Notes: a model not told the origin generated them from the sequence alone. A stretch of 64,000 bases of DNA from Cognataquiflexum gelatinilyticum (GCF_024813435.1 NZ_JANAEZ010000012.1:102222-166221), one strand, 5' to 3'; counted from the first letter of the stretch, positions 52,266 to 60,065 are shown. Program-made: numbers and translations.

Positions 52266-53483
52266 TTGAACCTTTCCTATTTCATTGCCAAAAGAATCAG
52301 TTTTAAGAGGACAGGCGGTTTTACCGGGACAATCCATCGTATCGCTGTGGCATCCGTGGCCATCGGAATCGCAGTGTCATTGGGTTCATTCATGATTTTG
52401 GAAGGTTTTCAGGACAAAATTTCCGAGAAAGTTTTTTCATTTACCGGACATTATCAAGTCCAAAAGTTTGTTTCAGGCAATACCTTTGAGGAAAGTCCCA
52501 CTTCCAAGAATTCTGATTTTTATAAGGAACATACGAAGAATAGCCTCATAAGCCATGTGCAGGTTTATGCCCATAAACCCGGTCTCTTAAAAGGAGACGA
52601 AGAAGTGGAGGGAGTTTTGATGAAAGGGGTCGGACCGGACTTTGATACCATGGGTTTTCAGAATTCCATCATTGAGGGAAGGTTTATCCAATTTTCAGAT
52701 TCTGCAGCTTCCAATGAGATCCTTGTCAGTCGCAAAATAGCTGATAAACTTAAACTGGAGGTAGGGGAAAGGATTACCATGTACTTTGTGCAAGAACCTC
52801 CAAGGTTCAGAAGATTTGAAATCGTCGGATTATATGAAACCTTCCTGGAAAACTTCGATGATAAAATCATCATCGGCGACATACAGACAATCCGAAACCT
52901 CAATGGATGGTCAGAAGATCAGGTAGGTGGGTTTGAGGTTTTTGTAAATGACGATAAAAAGCTGGAAGAAATGGCCGAACCCATTTACAATTCTCTGGAC
53001 TTTGACCTCAAACTGATCAAAGTCACTGATAAATACATCGAGATATTTGATTGGCTTATTTTGCTCAACAATAATGTGTATATATTTCTTGGTCTGATAC
53101 TATTCGTAGCTGCATTTAATATGGTTTCCATATTGTTTATCCTCATCATGGAGCGAACGCAGATGATCGGGATATTGAAAGCCTTGGGTTCTACCAACAA
53201 GCAGATCCGGAAGATTTTTGTATGGAATGGAGTCAGGATCATCGGCAGAGGATTGCTGATCGGAAATGCCATCGCTTTCGGCTTTGGGTTGATCCAGCAA
53301 AAATTTCAGTGGATAGCTTTAGACCCTGCTAGTTATTATATGACCTTTGTGCCAATATCTTGGAATTGGCCTGTTTTCATTCTCCTCAATGCTTCCGTAC
53401 TTCTGGTGACTACCCTTGTTTTATTCATTCCGGCCATGCTCATCAGCAACATTCAGCCCATCAAAGCTATTCGGTTTGATTGA
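52266..53483 (+). CDS. LolC/LolE-like FtsX-family ABC permease
   Basis: 405 residues. One membrane segment near the N-terminus (about 25-48) is followed by a MacB-like periplasmic domain (about 50-250) and three C-terminal FtsX-type helices (about 268-405), with ERTQMIGILKALGSTNKQI (about 295-313) between them. LolC/E proteins extract lipoproteins from the inner membrane with the ATPase LolD, which is not in the window. The only workable start is TTG at 52266, since a stop codon lies 10 bp upstream in frame and NLSYFIAKRI is the conserved opening. The 3' end overlaps the convergent glycosyltransferase by 17 bp. Confidence 0.87.
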   Translation: MNLSYFIAKRISFKRTGGFTGTIHRIAVASVAIGIAVSLGSFMILEGFQDKISEKVFSFTGHYQVQKFVSGNTFEESPTSKNSDFYKEHTKNSLISHVQVYAHKPGLLKGDEEVEGVLMKGVGPDFDTMGFQNSIIEGRFIQFSDSAASNEILVSRKIADKLKLEVGERITMYFVQEPPRFRRFEIVGLYETFLENFDDKIIIGDIQTIRNLNGWSEDQVGGFEVFVNDDKKLEEMAEPIYNSLDFDLKLIKVTDKYIEIFDWLILLNNNVYIFLGLILFVAAFNMVSILFILIMERTQMIGILKALGSTNKQIRKIFVWNGVRIIGRGLLIGNAIAFGFGLIQQKFQWIALDPASYYMTFVPISWNWPVFILLNASVLLVTTLVLFIPAMLISNIQPIKAIRFD

Positions 53484-54213
53484 TTTTATAAGTTTTGAAA
53501 AAGCTTAAAAATTTCATGTAAATCACCCCCCAAACCGCTTCCTTGAAAATACGGGTGTTCATTTTGGATGTTCCCTTGGTTCTGTCGGTGAAAATAATCG
53601 GAACTTCTTTGATTTTGTATCCAAGTTTCCAAGTGGTAAACTTCATTTCGATCTGAAAAGCGTATCCGATAAATTTGATCCTGTCTAGTCTGATGCTTTC
53701 AAGGACTTTTCTAGTGTAGCATTTGAACCCTGCCGTGGCATCTTTGATTGGCATGCCGGTGATGAATTGGACATACTTGCTCGCAAAAAATGACATCAAA
53801 ACCCTTCCCATCGGCCAATTGACCACATTGACACCTGTAATATAGCGGGAACCGATCGCCATGTCAAAACCTCCTTCTGAGCAGGCTTTATACAATTTGA
53901 TCAGGTCGGAAGGGTTATGTGAAAAATCAGCATCCATCTCAAAAATGTATTGATACCCATTGACCAATGCATAGTGAAAGCCTTCGAGGTAAGCTGTACC
54001 CAAGCCAAGCTTGCCTTCTCTTTGGATCAGGTGGATCCGATCAGGGAATTCTTTTTGTAATTTTTTTACTTCCTCAGCAGTACCATCTGGGGAATTATCA
54101 TCAATGATCAGCAGCTCGAATTTTCCTTCCAATGCCATGACAGCCAAACTGATATCATGGATATTTTCCAGTTCATTGTACGTGGGGATGATGACAAGTT
54201 TTTCTCTCTTCAT
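53467..54213 (-). CDS. Polyprenol monophosphomannose synthase-like GT2 glycosyltransferase
   Basis: 248 residues, GT-A fold. VIIPTYNELENI (about 7-18), LIIDDNSPDGT (about 35-45), EMDADFSHNP (about 93-102, the metal-binding D-x-D) and GSRYITG are those of Dpm1-type enzymes. These move mannose or a related sugar from a nucleotide sugar onto polyprenyl phosphate. No membrane segments follow the catalytic domain, so it is the soluble/monotopic type. The C-terminal codons overlap the convergent permease gene by 17 bp. Confidence 0.9.
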   Translation of the reverse strand: MKREKLVIIPTYNELENIHDISLAVMALEGKFELLIIDDNSPDGTAEEVKKLQKEFPDRIHLIQREGKLGLGTAYLEGFHYALVNGYQYIFEMDADFSHNPSDLIKLYKACSEGGFDMAIGSRYITGVNVVNWPMGRVLMSFFASKYVQFITGMPIKDATAGFKCYTRKVLESIRLDRIKFIGYAFQIEMKFTTWKLGYKIKEVPIIFTDRTKGTSKMNTRIFKEAVWGVIYMKFLSFFKTYKINQTE

Positions 54214-54320
54214 AAAATTAGAAAACCAAAAATATGATTAAAAGCATGGAATTGTAAGCACCGGAAGATTTTATGCAAAAATTAACATATAATTGCCAAC
54301 GAAAAAAATCACCCAAAATC

Positions 54321-55199
54321 ATGAAAATTGCTGTAATCACCTATGAGGCGAGAGGATCTTATGCCACCACAGGCGTGGAGGATGAAGATAAAATCCTTGA
54401 AGTGATCCTGAAGGAACTCGGTATCGATTTTTCCTTTGAAGTTTGGTCTGACACTTCGGTAGATTGGATAAAATATACCCATCTTCTCATGAAGTCTCCA
54501 TGGGATTATTTTGATAGGTACGCTGAGTTTTTGGATTGGTGCCATAGGATCAAATCATTGGGAATCATTATGGTAAATGACATTGATACGGTAATCCAAA
54601 ATTCTGATAAGCGTTATTTAAAAGGAATTGAGGACCGTGGATTTTCAATAGTCCCCACAATTTTCAACAGCAAAAACCATATACCGGATCTTAATGCATG
54701 TTTTGATACTTTTAAGACTGAACAGATTGTCATCAAACCAACTGTCAGCGGAGGGGCAAAGAACACCATGAAAATCGAAAAAGATAATTGGCAGGTCAAA
54801 CAAGAAGAGATACAAAACTTGCTTGCCTCGGAAGATTTTATGCTTCAGCCATTTATCAGGGAAGTGGCAGAAGTAGGGGAGTATTCTTATTTGTTTTTCA
54901 ATGGAAAATTTTCCCATGCGGTATTGAAAAGTGCAAAATCAGGAGAATTCCGGGTACAACATTTCTTTGGGGGACAGATCCATACCTTTGATCCGTCTTT
55001 GATTGAATTGGTTTATATCCAAAAAATCATCGATGAATTTGCCGCAGATACCATGTATGCCCGGGTGGATGGAGTGTGGATTAAAGGCGTTTTTTACCTG
55101 ATGGAGCTTGAATTGATTGAGCCGTATCTTTTTCTATTTACTTCTAAAGAGGGTAGGGAAAACTATAAAAATGCGATCAGGGAGAGATTTGGGTCTTGA
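54321..55199 (+). CDS. Orphan ATP-grasp ligase-like protein
   Basis: 292 residues from the ATG at 54321 (MKIAVITYEARG). A pre-ATP-grasp domain (about 1-95) has WIKYTHLLMKSPWDYFDRY and NSDKRYLKGIEDRG. The ATP-grasp core has EQIVIKPTVSGGAKNT (about 141-156), FMLQPFIREVAEVGEYSYLFFNGKFSHAVLK (core EVGEYSYLFFNGKFSHA, about 193-209) and YARVDGVW with LMELELIEPYLFL (metal-binding Glu pair, about 262-274). This resembles RimK/glutathione-synthetase-like ligases, including the DcsG type. ATP-grasp ligases join a carboxylate to an amine or thiol. There is no obvious partner gene, so the product cannot be guessed. Confidence 0.8.
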   Translation: MKIAVITYEARGSYATTGVEDEDKILEVILKELGIDFSFEVWSDTSVDWIKYTHLLMKSPWDYFDRYAEFLDWCHRIKSLGIIMVNDIDTVIQNSDKRYLKGIEDRGFSIVPTIFNSKNHIPDLNACFDTFKTEQIVIKPTVSGGAKNTMKIEKDNWQVKQEEIQNLLASEDFMLQPFIREVAEVGEYSYLFFNGKFSHAVLKSAKSGEFRVQHFFGGQIHTFDPSLIELVYIQKIIDEFAADTMYARVDGVWIKGVFYLMELELIEPYLFLFTSKEGRENYKNAIRERFGS

Positions 55200-55547
55200 G
55201 AGAGACTAGAGGGGTAAAGCAAAAGGCGAGTTCCTTTAAACCAAGTATAAAGAACCAAGATTAACCTACTCTTTTTCATCTCGAGTGTTTAAAATTTGGA
55301 ATTTACAGAAAGGTGATAACATTTAGTCTTGCGTCATCCTGAATCTGAGGCACAAGGATGAAGGATCTCTTTTACTAGAGACTCTTCGCTTCACTCAGAG
55401 TGACGGCCCCGACAAATACGTCATTGGTTGTAGGAACGACTGAAAATCCTAGATACAAAGGCTATGTAAAAAATGAAAAAGCATCCCGTCTTTTTTCACG
55501 GCGACAGTTAACCAATAAACCCAATAACCAAATAACCCAAACACCAA
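55200..55547. other. 348-bp gap with two kinds of dispersed repeat
   Basis: No gene seen. It contains a long imperfect REP-like palindrome (55333-55405) and ends in an AATAACC-type array (55508-55551). The part before 55330 shows no recognisable feature. Confidence 0.5.
55333..55405. repeat. REP-like imperfect palindrome, GTCATCCTGA type
   Basis: GTCATCCTGA at the left faces TCAGAGTGAC at the right, and inside them GAAGGATCTC faces GAGACTCTTC, giving an imperfect stem of about 73 bp. The outer sequence matches an intergenic repeat (GTCATCCTGAG...CTCAG-ATGAC) that I recall as widespread in Bacteroidota. A half-copy lies at 60202-60227. Confidence 0.65.
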
Positions 55548-55551
55548 TCAC
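55508..55551. repeat. AATAACC-type repeat next to the TPR gene stop
   Basis: About five degenerate units of AACCAAT/AATAACC at 7-9 bp spacing run into the stop codon of the minus-strand TPR gene. Confidence 0.6.
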
Positions 55552-56333
55552 TCACACCTCTCCAAGTTCATTTTGGCATAAAGGCTTCCCTTTTCAGCCG
55601 CTTCTCGAAGATCTTTGCATCCTGTAGGATCGTCGATATCAATTTTAGCATTCCCTCTTCGTGCCAAGGCTTCAATATGGTTTGGATTTTCCTTCAAAAC
55701 ATCTTCAAAATCCTCCAAAGCCCATTCGGGATTCCCAATTAGCAAAAGGATCAAGCCCCGGTTGTATTTGGCAGTTATGTTTTCAGGGTCATATTTCAGG
55801 CACATATTGAACGACCCTGCTGCCCCCAAAATATCCCCGATCTGAGACCTTGCCATACCTTGATAAAAATAAACCCGGGAATCCGAGGGATTAAGTTCTT
55901 TGGCTAACTGCAAAAATTCATCCGCACTTTGATAGTCTTTGTTCATCAGCATTGCTCGGCCTAACAAAAACAGGATTTCATAATCTTTTCCATCCTCCTT
56001 GGCTGCAAGGAGCAGGAATTTTTGGGCGTTTTTATAATCCTCCTTTTTCCAATAGAGTTTCCCTATACCTGCATAGGCTTGGGCATAAGTAGGATCATAG
56101 TGGATTATGGTTTGGTAATCTTCGACCGCTTTGTCAAATTCCTCCAATTCTTCATAGGACCTTGCCCTGAGGTGAAGGGACTTGACATCGGTAACATTGA
56201 GAAAAAGTGTCTTGGAGAACTCCGAAATGGCTTTTTCATAATCAGCCTGATGAAAATACCTTTCGCCTTCAGAGAAACTGCCGAAACAGGAAACACAGAA
56301 AATCAGGAGAAATATTGTAATAAGTGAGCGCAT
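55548..56333 (-). CDS. TPR-repeat lipoprotein
   Basis: 261 residues. A short lipoprotein signal ends at Cys16 (FCVSC). About six tetratricopeptide repeats follow, e.g. GERYFHQADYEKAISEFSKTL (core ADYEKAISEF), LRARSYEELEEFDKAVEDY, YAGIGKLYWKKEDYKNAQKF and ALARRGNAKIDIDD. TPR scaffolds bind peptides and assemble protein complexes. The lipid anchor places it on the inner or outer membrane facing the periplasm. It is transcribed alone and divergently from the HMA-like gene. Partner unknown. Confidence 0.88.
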   Translation of the reverse strand: MRSLITIFLLIFCVSCFGSFSEGERYFHQADYEKAISEFSKTLFLNVTDVKSLHLRARSYEELEEFDKAVEDYQTIIHYDPTYAQAYAGIGKLYWKKEDYKNAQKFLLLAAKEDGKDYEILFLLGRAMLMNKDYQSADEFLQLAKELNPSDSRVYFYQGMARSQIGDILGAAGSFNMCLKYDPENITAKYNRGLILLLIGNPEWALEDFEDVLKENPNHIEALARRGNAKIDIDDPTGCKDLREAAEKGSLYAKMNLERCE

Positions 56334-56516
56334 TGATTTTTTAATTTAAAACTAAAAATAACAAAACATTACGAAAATTTCATAATAACACTAAATAAAA
56401 TTTGAAAAGTGGTTTTTTTATTGTCTCTGAAAATTTTTATTAAAAAAATTGACAATCCCCTAAATCCGATCCCAAACAGCCCATCGTATATCACCACAAA
56501 TCAATTTTCAGAAAGT

Positions 56517-56942
56517 ATGTGGAAAAAATTAATAATCGGTGTCATTGGCATCTTTGCTTTATTGGTGTTGGTTTTGGCAGTGCACATTTATCAGGTCAGC
56601 AGGCCAAAAGAAGGATGGATTCCAAGCATTGCCCTGAGCAGGATCGATTTTCCCCAAGGTATTGATTCCTTGGAGGCTGTCAGTATTCAAACTCATTTTT
56701 CAAAACTTGAGGGTATCAAAGACTTCAGGATAAATGCTACTTCCGGTCATGTGGTATGCTTATATGATAACAAAATTTGGCAAGCTTCAGACCTGGTGGA
56801 TAAAATTAACTTCAATTTTTCCCTTTCTGCTGAATTGTACCGGCCACCTGCAGATATGTTAACCCAAAGCTGTCCTGTTATTGACAAAACCTCCTTAACA
56901 TACAAGCTCGGAACCTTCTTTCAAAAATCATTTGAAAACTAA
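56517..56942 (+). CDS. Membrane-anchored small protein with ferredoxin-like (HMA-like) fold
   Basis: 141 residues from the ATG at 56517 (MWKKLIIG). A longer frame from 56409 has no signal or family support. One membrane helix (about 5-27) is followed by a periplasmic part. GIDSLEAVSIQTHFSKLEGIKDFRINATSGHVVCLYD (core KLEGIKDFRIN) resembles the beta-alpha-beta of heavy-metal-associated domains but lacks the C-x-x-C metal loop. Two Cys remain (about residues 82 and 123). Its gene is 16 bp before a globin-like lipoprotein gene, so a shared redox or haem-related role is possible. Confidence 0.6.
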   Translation: MWKKLIIGVIGIFALLVLVLAVHIYQVSRPKEGWIPSIALSRIDFPQGIDSLEAVSIQTHFSKLEGIKDFRINATSGHVVCLYDNKIWQASDLVDKINFNFSLSAELYRPPADMLTQSCPVIDKTSLTYKLGTFFQKSFEN

Positions 56943-56958
56943 ACCAAATATTAAAACT

Positions 56959-57534
56959 ATGAAAAAGTCAAAAGTATGGCTATTAGCCGCAATGTCAGTA
57001 TTTTCCTTGGGATTTTCCTCTTGCGATGAGGATGAAATGCCCGAGCCGCCCGACACTTCTTTTTATGCAACCAAGCTGGGTGGAGAAATGAAAGTAGCCG
57101 ATCCGCTTAATTCCGGTCAAACGGTGGAGCAGGGTTTTCTCAATCTGAGAACAGTCGTCATTAATACCGTGACTACCATTGCCACCAATGAAGGTGGAAA
57201 ATATGATGCTTTGCAACCTTATTTTACAGTATTGCTGACTGAAGTCGGTGCAGGTCAGACTACCGGACTGAATATGTTGGTGATGGATTTCTCGGAATTT
57301 CTTGCAGAGGCAACCGGTTCAAAGAATTTCATGTATTCAGGTTTGAGTATGTCAGCAGCGCACGATCCTGCAAGAAACGGCAGGATGACAGGAAAAATCA
57401 ACAATGCCGATTATGATTTGTTTATACAGGCAGTAGTAGAAGGTGCTGCGCAGGCAGGAATTACCTCTGCTGATGTGGTTGGTCCTGTGGGAGAATTATT
57501 GGAATCTGTGAGAGCTCCGATTGTACAGAGGTAA
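56959..57534 (+). CDS. Predicted lipoprotein with truncated-haemoglobin-like domain
   Basis: 191 residues from the ATG at 56959. A signal peptide ends at Cys22 (GFSSC), with an acidic spacer DEDEMPEPP. The rest resembles a group I truncated globin: SFYATKLGG (the start of helix A-B, L-G-G), LQPYFTVLL, then MDFSEFLAEATGSKNFMYSGLSMSAAHDP with helix E-F features (core FLAEATGS and YSGLSMSAAH). His135 stands in the place of the proximal haem ligand. The C-terminal helices (YDLFIQAVVEGAAQAGIT...) also fit. Globins of this type bind O2, NO or CO. Lipid anchoring is unusual. It probably forms an operon with the preceding gene (16-bp gap). Confidence 0.65.
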   Translation: MKKSKVWLLAAMSVFSLGFSSCDEDEMPEPPDTSFYATKLGGEMKVADPLNSGQTVEQGFLNLRTVVINTVTTIATNEGGKYDALQPYFTVLLTEVGAGQTTGLNMLVMDFSEFLAEATGSKNFMYSGLSMSAAHDPARNGRMTGKINNADYDLFIQAVVEGAAQAGITSADVVGPVGELLESVRAPIVQR

Positions 57535-57563
57535 TTTAAGTAGTTTGTGGTTAAGTGGGTGAA

Positions 57564-57608
57564 GGATTAGAGGTGGGGATTCCCCATCTCCAATCCTTAT
57601 TTTTTTTT
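57564..57608 (+). terminator. Terminator after the globin-like gene
   Basis: An imperfect stem (57564-57596: GGATT with AATCC, GAG with CTC, GGGGA with TCCCC) is followed by TTA and nine T. Confidence 0.85.
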
Positions 57609-57656
57609 CTTCTTGCCCAAGTTTGTATACTCACAAACTTCCATTTAATCAAAATT

Positions 57657-58631
57657 TTATCCTCCGATATTCCGATCTTTTCTTGCTTCCAAAAATGCAT
57701 TCAATTCAGCCCTTGGCATAGGCAATTTGTTGTCAGGAAGGTTTCTGAGGTAATCATAAAACTCTTTGTTCATCTGTTCTGAATAATTGCTGTCGATCTG
57801 ACCTGTCGTCCAATCACCAGCCTTGTTGCGCATAATGCCATAAGTATGGCGCAGGTTGCTGATTTCGGCATTGAGGACAATCTCGGCTACAAGGTAGGCC
57901 GGAAAGAAAAGTGTGCCGTAAGGGCTAGCAAATACCACATCACCCGGCAAAACAGTCACATCCCCGATTCTGATCGGGGCATTGATGGAGGTTAACATGA
58001 CTTCAGCAAGGGAAGAAGGATGATCACCCAGAATCCAACCATTAAATCCTTCCACCTTTTTGATCTCTTGGATATTTCTTACTGTTCCATAAAATACGAC
58101 ACCACGCTTCGTCTTGGCATAAATCGAATTGGCCAATCGGTCTCCGATAAGTGTCCCTTGCTCGACTTTGGCAAATCCGTCAGCCACATAGACATCACCG
58201 TCTTTCAGCATTTCGATCGGCCAAACATTGGATTGGGCTTTTTCGCCATGTCCCTCTGCCAAACCCACTTCCCGGATCAGATCCCCAAAATCAGGACGCT
58301 GAGGCATATATTGTGCAGTCACTGCCCTTCCTGTCATGATGGTGTTTTTGTCGGGATTGATCATCATCCAATCACCTTGGTACTGATTATTGAACTTATG
58401 GCTGCGCAATCCTCCCCAAGCGTGGGTCAAAACCACGCTTTTAAGCCTTTCCAATAATTCATCGGAAACAAAAGGCCTTCCATCCGGCAGCCGCTCTCCT
58501 GTCCAACGTGATGTCAAGGAAATGATATATTCCCTGTCCATAGCTACCCTATCGTATTGGGCAAAGGAAGGAGTAAGTGTGCAGAGGACCAATCCTGCAA
58601 AGATCACAGCGGTCAATAGGTTTTTTTTCAT
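57657..58631 (-). CDS. Exported RraA-fold protein
   Basis: 324 residues. A signal peptide (about 1-24, PSFAQ) is followed by an extra N-terminal segment and then the RraA/HMG-aldolase swivelling fold: TGRAVTAQYMPQ, VADGFAKVEQGTLIGDRLANSIYAKTKRGVVFYGTVRN (core GDRLANSIYAKTKRG, the usual G-x-x-x-A-x-x-A-x-x-x-G active-site region) and LPGDVVFASPYGTLFFP. Cytoplasmic RraA proteins bind RNase E or act as oxaloacetate/HMG aldolases. The conserved Arg-Asp of the aldolase (R-D) is replaced by R-N-I-Q. Export suggests a periplasmic enzyme of unknown substrate. Single gene. Confidence 0.78.
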   Translation of the reverse strand: MKKNLLTAVIFAGLVLCTLTPSFAQYDRVAMDREYIISLTSRWTGERLPDGRPFVSDELLERLKSVVLTHAWGGLRSHKFNNQYQGDWMMINPDKNTIMTGRAVTAQYMPQRPDFGDLIREVGLAEGHGEKAQSNVWPIEMLKDGDVYVADGFAKVEQGTLIGDRLANSIYAKTKRGVVFYGTVRNIQEIKKVEGFNGWILGDHPSSLAEVMLTSINAPIRIGDVTVLPGDVVFASPYGTLFFPAYLVAEIVLNAEISNLRHTYGIMRNKAGDWTTGQIDSNYSEQMNKEFYDYLRNLPDNKLPMPRAELNAFLEARKDRNIGG

Positions 58632-58660
58632 GGTGTATGTTGGGTTGGAATTGGTTGAAA

Positions 58661-58697
58661 GGTTATCTGCTTTGCGTTGTCAGGTTGTCAAGTTCTG
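58661..58697 (-). repeat. 37-bp dispersed repeat, GACAACNN octads, copy 1 (reverse)
   Basis: Read on the minus strand it is almost identical to 60127-60164 and 60231-60268: three GACAACNN octads, then AAGCAGATAACC. It lies 30 bp upstream of the rraA-like start codon. Confidence 0.75.
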
Positions 58698-58702
58698 TGG
58701 TT

Positions 58703-58726
58703 CTGCTCACTGAAAACTGCTTACTG
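58703..58726. repeat. Heptad repeat, CAGTNNN type
   Basis: On the minus strand it reads CAGTAAG, CAGTTTT, CAGTGAG and CAG, the same heptad type as at 63839-63875. Confidence 0.55.
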
Positions 58727-58928
58727 CGACTTTTCTCGCTTCTCGGCTTTTGTTTCTTGCATTCAGAAATTTATTTGCATCCACTTTTCAAATACATAAT
58801 CACACCATTATTGCCCAAGAAAACTATCGAATTTGGATAAATGGCTGATTTTCAAGGTAAGTGAGGAGAATGAACCTACCGGAATTTTTTGGTCATCGTT
58901 ACTCATTCAAAAAAACAATCCCGCCTTC

Positions 58929-58958
58929 TTGCTAGTTAAAAAGCCTGTATTAACTTTG
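58929..58958 (+). promoter_or_regulatory. his operon promoter (TTG-N19-TAACTTTG)
   Basis: TTG (58929-58931) and TAACTTTG (58951-58958) match the Bacteroidota -33 and -7 consensus exactly with a 19-bp spacer. Transcription should start at about 58962-58965, only a few bases before the leader-peptide ATG at 58967. Confidence 0.8.
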
Positions 58959-58966
58959 CCTCCGCA

Positions 58967-59050
58967 ATGAGCAGAAAGACTTTCTATAGCGCTTCTTTTT
59001 CTATTCCCACAATCCTCTGTGGGGTGCATCATTTGCATCATTCCTCCTAA
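58967..59050 (+). CDS. hisL: his operon leader peptide
   Basis: A 27-codon frame, MSRKTFYSASFSIPTILC then GVHHLHHSS and TAA. Four of the last seven residues are His (CAT CAT TTG CAT CAT). It lies between the strong promoter and hisG, as expected for a transcription-attenuation leader: ribosomes short of His-tRNA would stall on the His codons. With the promoter only a few bases upstream, the mRNA is almost leaderless. The stop codon lies in the loop of the hairpin at 59041-59057. The histidine cluster beside a his operon makes chance unlikely. Confidence 0.85.
   Translation: MSRKTFYSASFSIPTILCGVHHLHHSS
59006..59023 (+). promoter_or_regulatory. Upstream leader hairpin (pause or antiterminator arm)
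   Basis: CCCACA (59006-59011) pairs with TGTGGG (59018-59023) around the 6-nt loop ATCCTC. The hairpin lies inside the leader frame just before the His codons. Its loop is complementary to GAGGA in the right arm of the terminator-like hairpin (59052-59056), so the two structures could compete. Confidence 0.5.
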
Positions 59051-59063
59051 GGAGGAAATTTTT
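59041..59063 (+). terminator. Attenuator hairpin of the his leader
   Basis: TTCCTCC (59041-59047) pairs with GGAGGAA (59051-59057) around the loop TAA, which is the hisL stop codon. A and five T follow. The left arm is made of the last His/Ser codons, so a ribosome stalled on the first His codon would cover it and stop the hairpin forming. It lies 95 bp before hisG. Confidence 0.65.
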
Positions 59064-59157
59064 GACATATCGCCCGCGGACGGCTGTTGGTATATCTTTA
59101 CAGCCCTATCATCCAAAATTCTTATTGGCATTTTGATACTAAACGTATATTGCACCC

Positions 59158-60018
59158 ATGAATTCAATTATCCGAATAGCCGTACAAAAAAGCGGCAGAT
59201 TAAGTGAAGATTCTCTTAGCCTCATCAAGGAATGTGGCATCAAATTCTATAACGGTACAGGCAAACTCAAGTCTACTTCTACCAATTTCCCGATTGAATT
59301 TCTCTTTTTGAGAGATGATGACATCCCTGGTTATGTCGCTGACGGCGTAGCGGACCTTGGTATTGTGGGTGAAAATGAATTGGTTGAAAAAGACAAGGAT
59401 GTACTTGTTCTGAAGAAATTGGGTTTTTCCAAGTGCCGTCTTTCTCTCGCCATTCCCAAAGGGGAAGAATATGAAGGGGTGAGATATTTTGATGGAAAAA
59501 GCATTGCTACTTCCTACCCAAAGATTCTTGGTGACTACCTCAAATCCCAAAATATATCAGCCGAAATCCATGAAATCAGCGGTTCTGTAGAGATTGCACC
59601 AAGTATAGGTTTGGCACAAGGCATCTGTGATATTGTGAGTTCGGGTTCGACGCTGATGATGAACGGACTCAAAGAAGTGGAGGAAATCTTCAAATCCGAA
59701 GCCGTCCTGATCGGTAATAAATCTCTTTCTGAAGAAAAATTAGCAATCGTGGACAAATTGCTCTTTAGGATGAATGCTGTCCAAAAAGGGAAAAGCAACA
59801 AATACGTTCTTCTAAATGCCCCTAACGCTTCTTTGGACAAAATCATCGCCCTGATTCCAGGAATGAGAAGTCCAACAATTCTGCCATTGGCAGAAGAAGG
59901 TTGGTCCTCTGTGCATTCGGTATTGAGCGAAGACCAGTTTTGGGAAAACATCGAAGGCCTCCGTGCAGCAGGTGCCGAGGGGATTTTGGTTGTACCGATT
60001 GAAAAGATGGTTGTTTAA
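59158..60018 (+). CDS. hisG: ATP phosphoribosyltransferase (long form)
   Basis: 286 residues, the long HisG with a regulatory domain. RIAVQKSGRLSEDSL (about 6-20) is the N-terminal catalytic start; GVADLGIVGENEL (about 63-75) and the PRPP loop SGSVEIAPSIGLAQGICDIVSSGSTL (core DIVSSGSTLMMNGL) follow. The C-terminal ACT-like domain (about 215-286) is the usual site for feedback inhibition by histidine. It catalyses the first step of histidine synthesis from ATP and PRPP. First gene of the operon, 107 bp after hisL. The 284-bp gap before hisD is filled with repeats. Confidence 0.96.
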   Translation: MNSIIRIAVQKSGRLSEDSLSLIKECGIKFYNGTGKLKSTSTNFPIEFLFLRDDDIPGYVADGVADLGIVGENELVEKDKDVLVLKKLGFSKCRLSLAIPKGEEYEGVRYFDGKSIATSYPKILGDYLKSQNISAEIHEISGSVEIAPSIGLAQGICDIVSSGSTLMMNGLKEVEEIFKSEAVLIGNKSLSEEKLAIVDKLLFRMNAVQKGKSNKYVLLNAPNASLDKIIALIPGMRSPTILPLAEEGWSSVHSVLSEDQFWENIEGLRAAGAEGILVVPIEKMVV

Positions 60019-60019
60019 A

Positions 60020-60065
60020 GAAGACACAAGATTCAAGACGCTAGACACAAGACTGGAGATTTGAG
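60020..60065. repeat. Heptad repeat, AGACNNG type, after hisG
   Basis: Six 7-bp units (AGACACA, AGATTCA, AGACGCT, AGACACA, AGACTGG, AGATTTG) begin 2 bp after the hisG stop codon. Same type as 36441-36478. Confidence 0.65.

Larger units (their letters stand above)
58632..58966. other. 335-bp gap between rraA-like gene and his leader
   Basis: No protein-coding gene was found before the leader peptide. Two repeats lie near the rraA side (58661-58697 and 58703-58726). The his promoter is at 58929-58958. The stretch 58740-58925 shows nothing I can name. Confidence 0.55.

Noticed and set aside
59082..59105. GGCTGT/ACAGCC hairpin as the his attenuator
   Set aside because: It has a 12-nt loop and no T-tract after it; the 59041-59063 hairpin fits better, though this one could assist folding.
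59059..59136. Reading frame starting at a TTG after AAGGAGG in the his leader
   Set aside because: The purine-rich run is the right arm of the hairpin; Shine-Dalgarno use is rare in this group and the encoded sequence has no distinctive feature.
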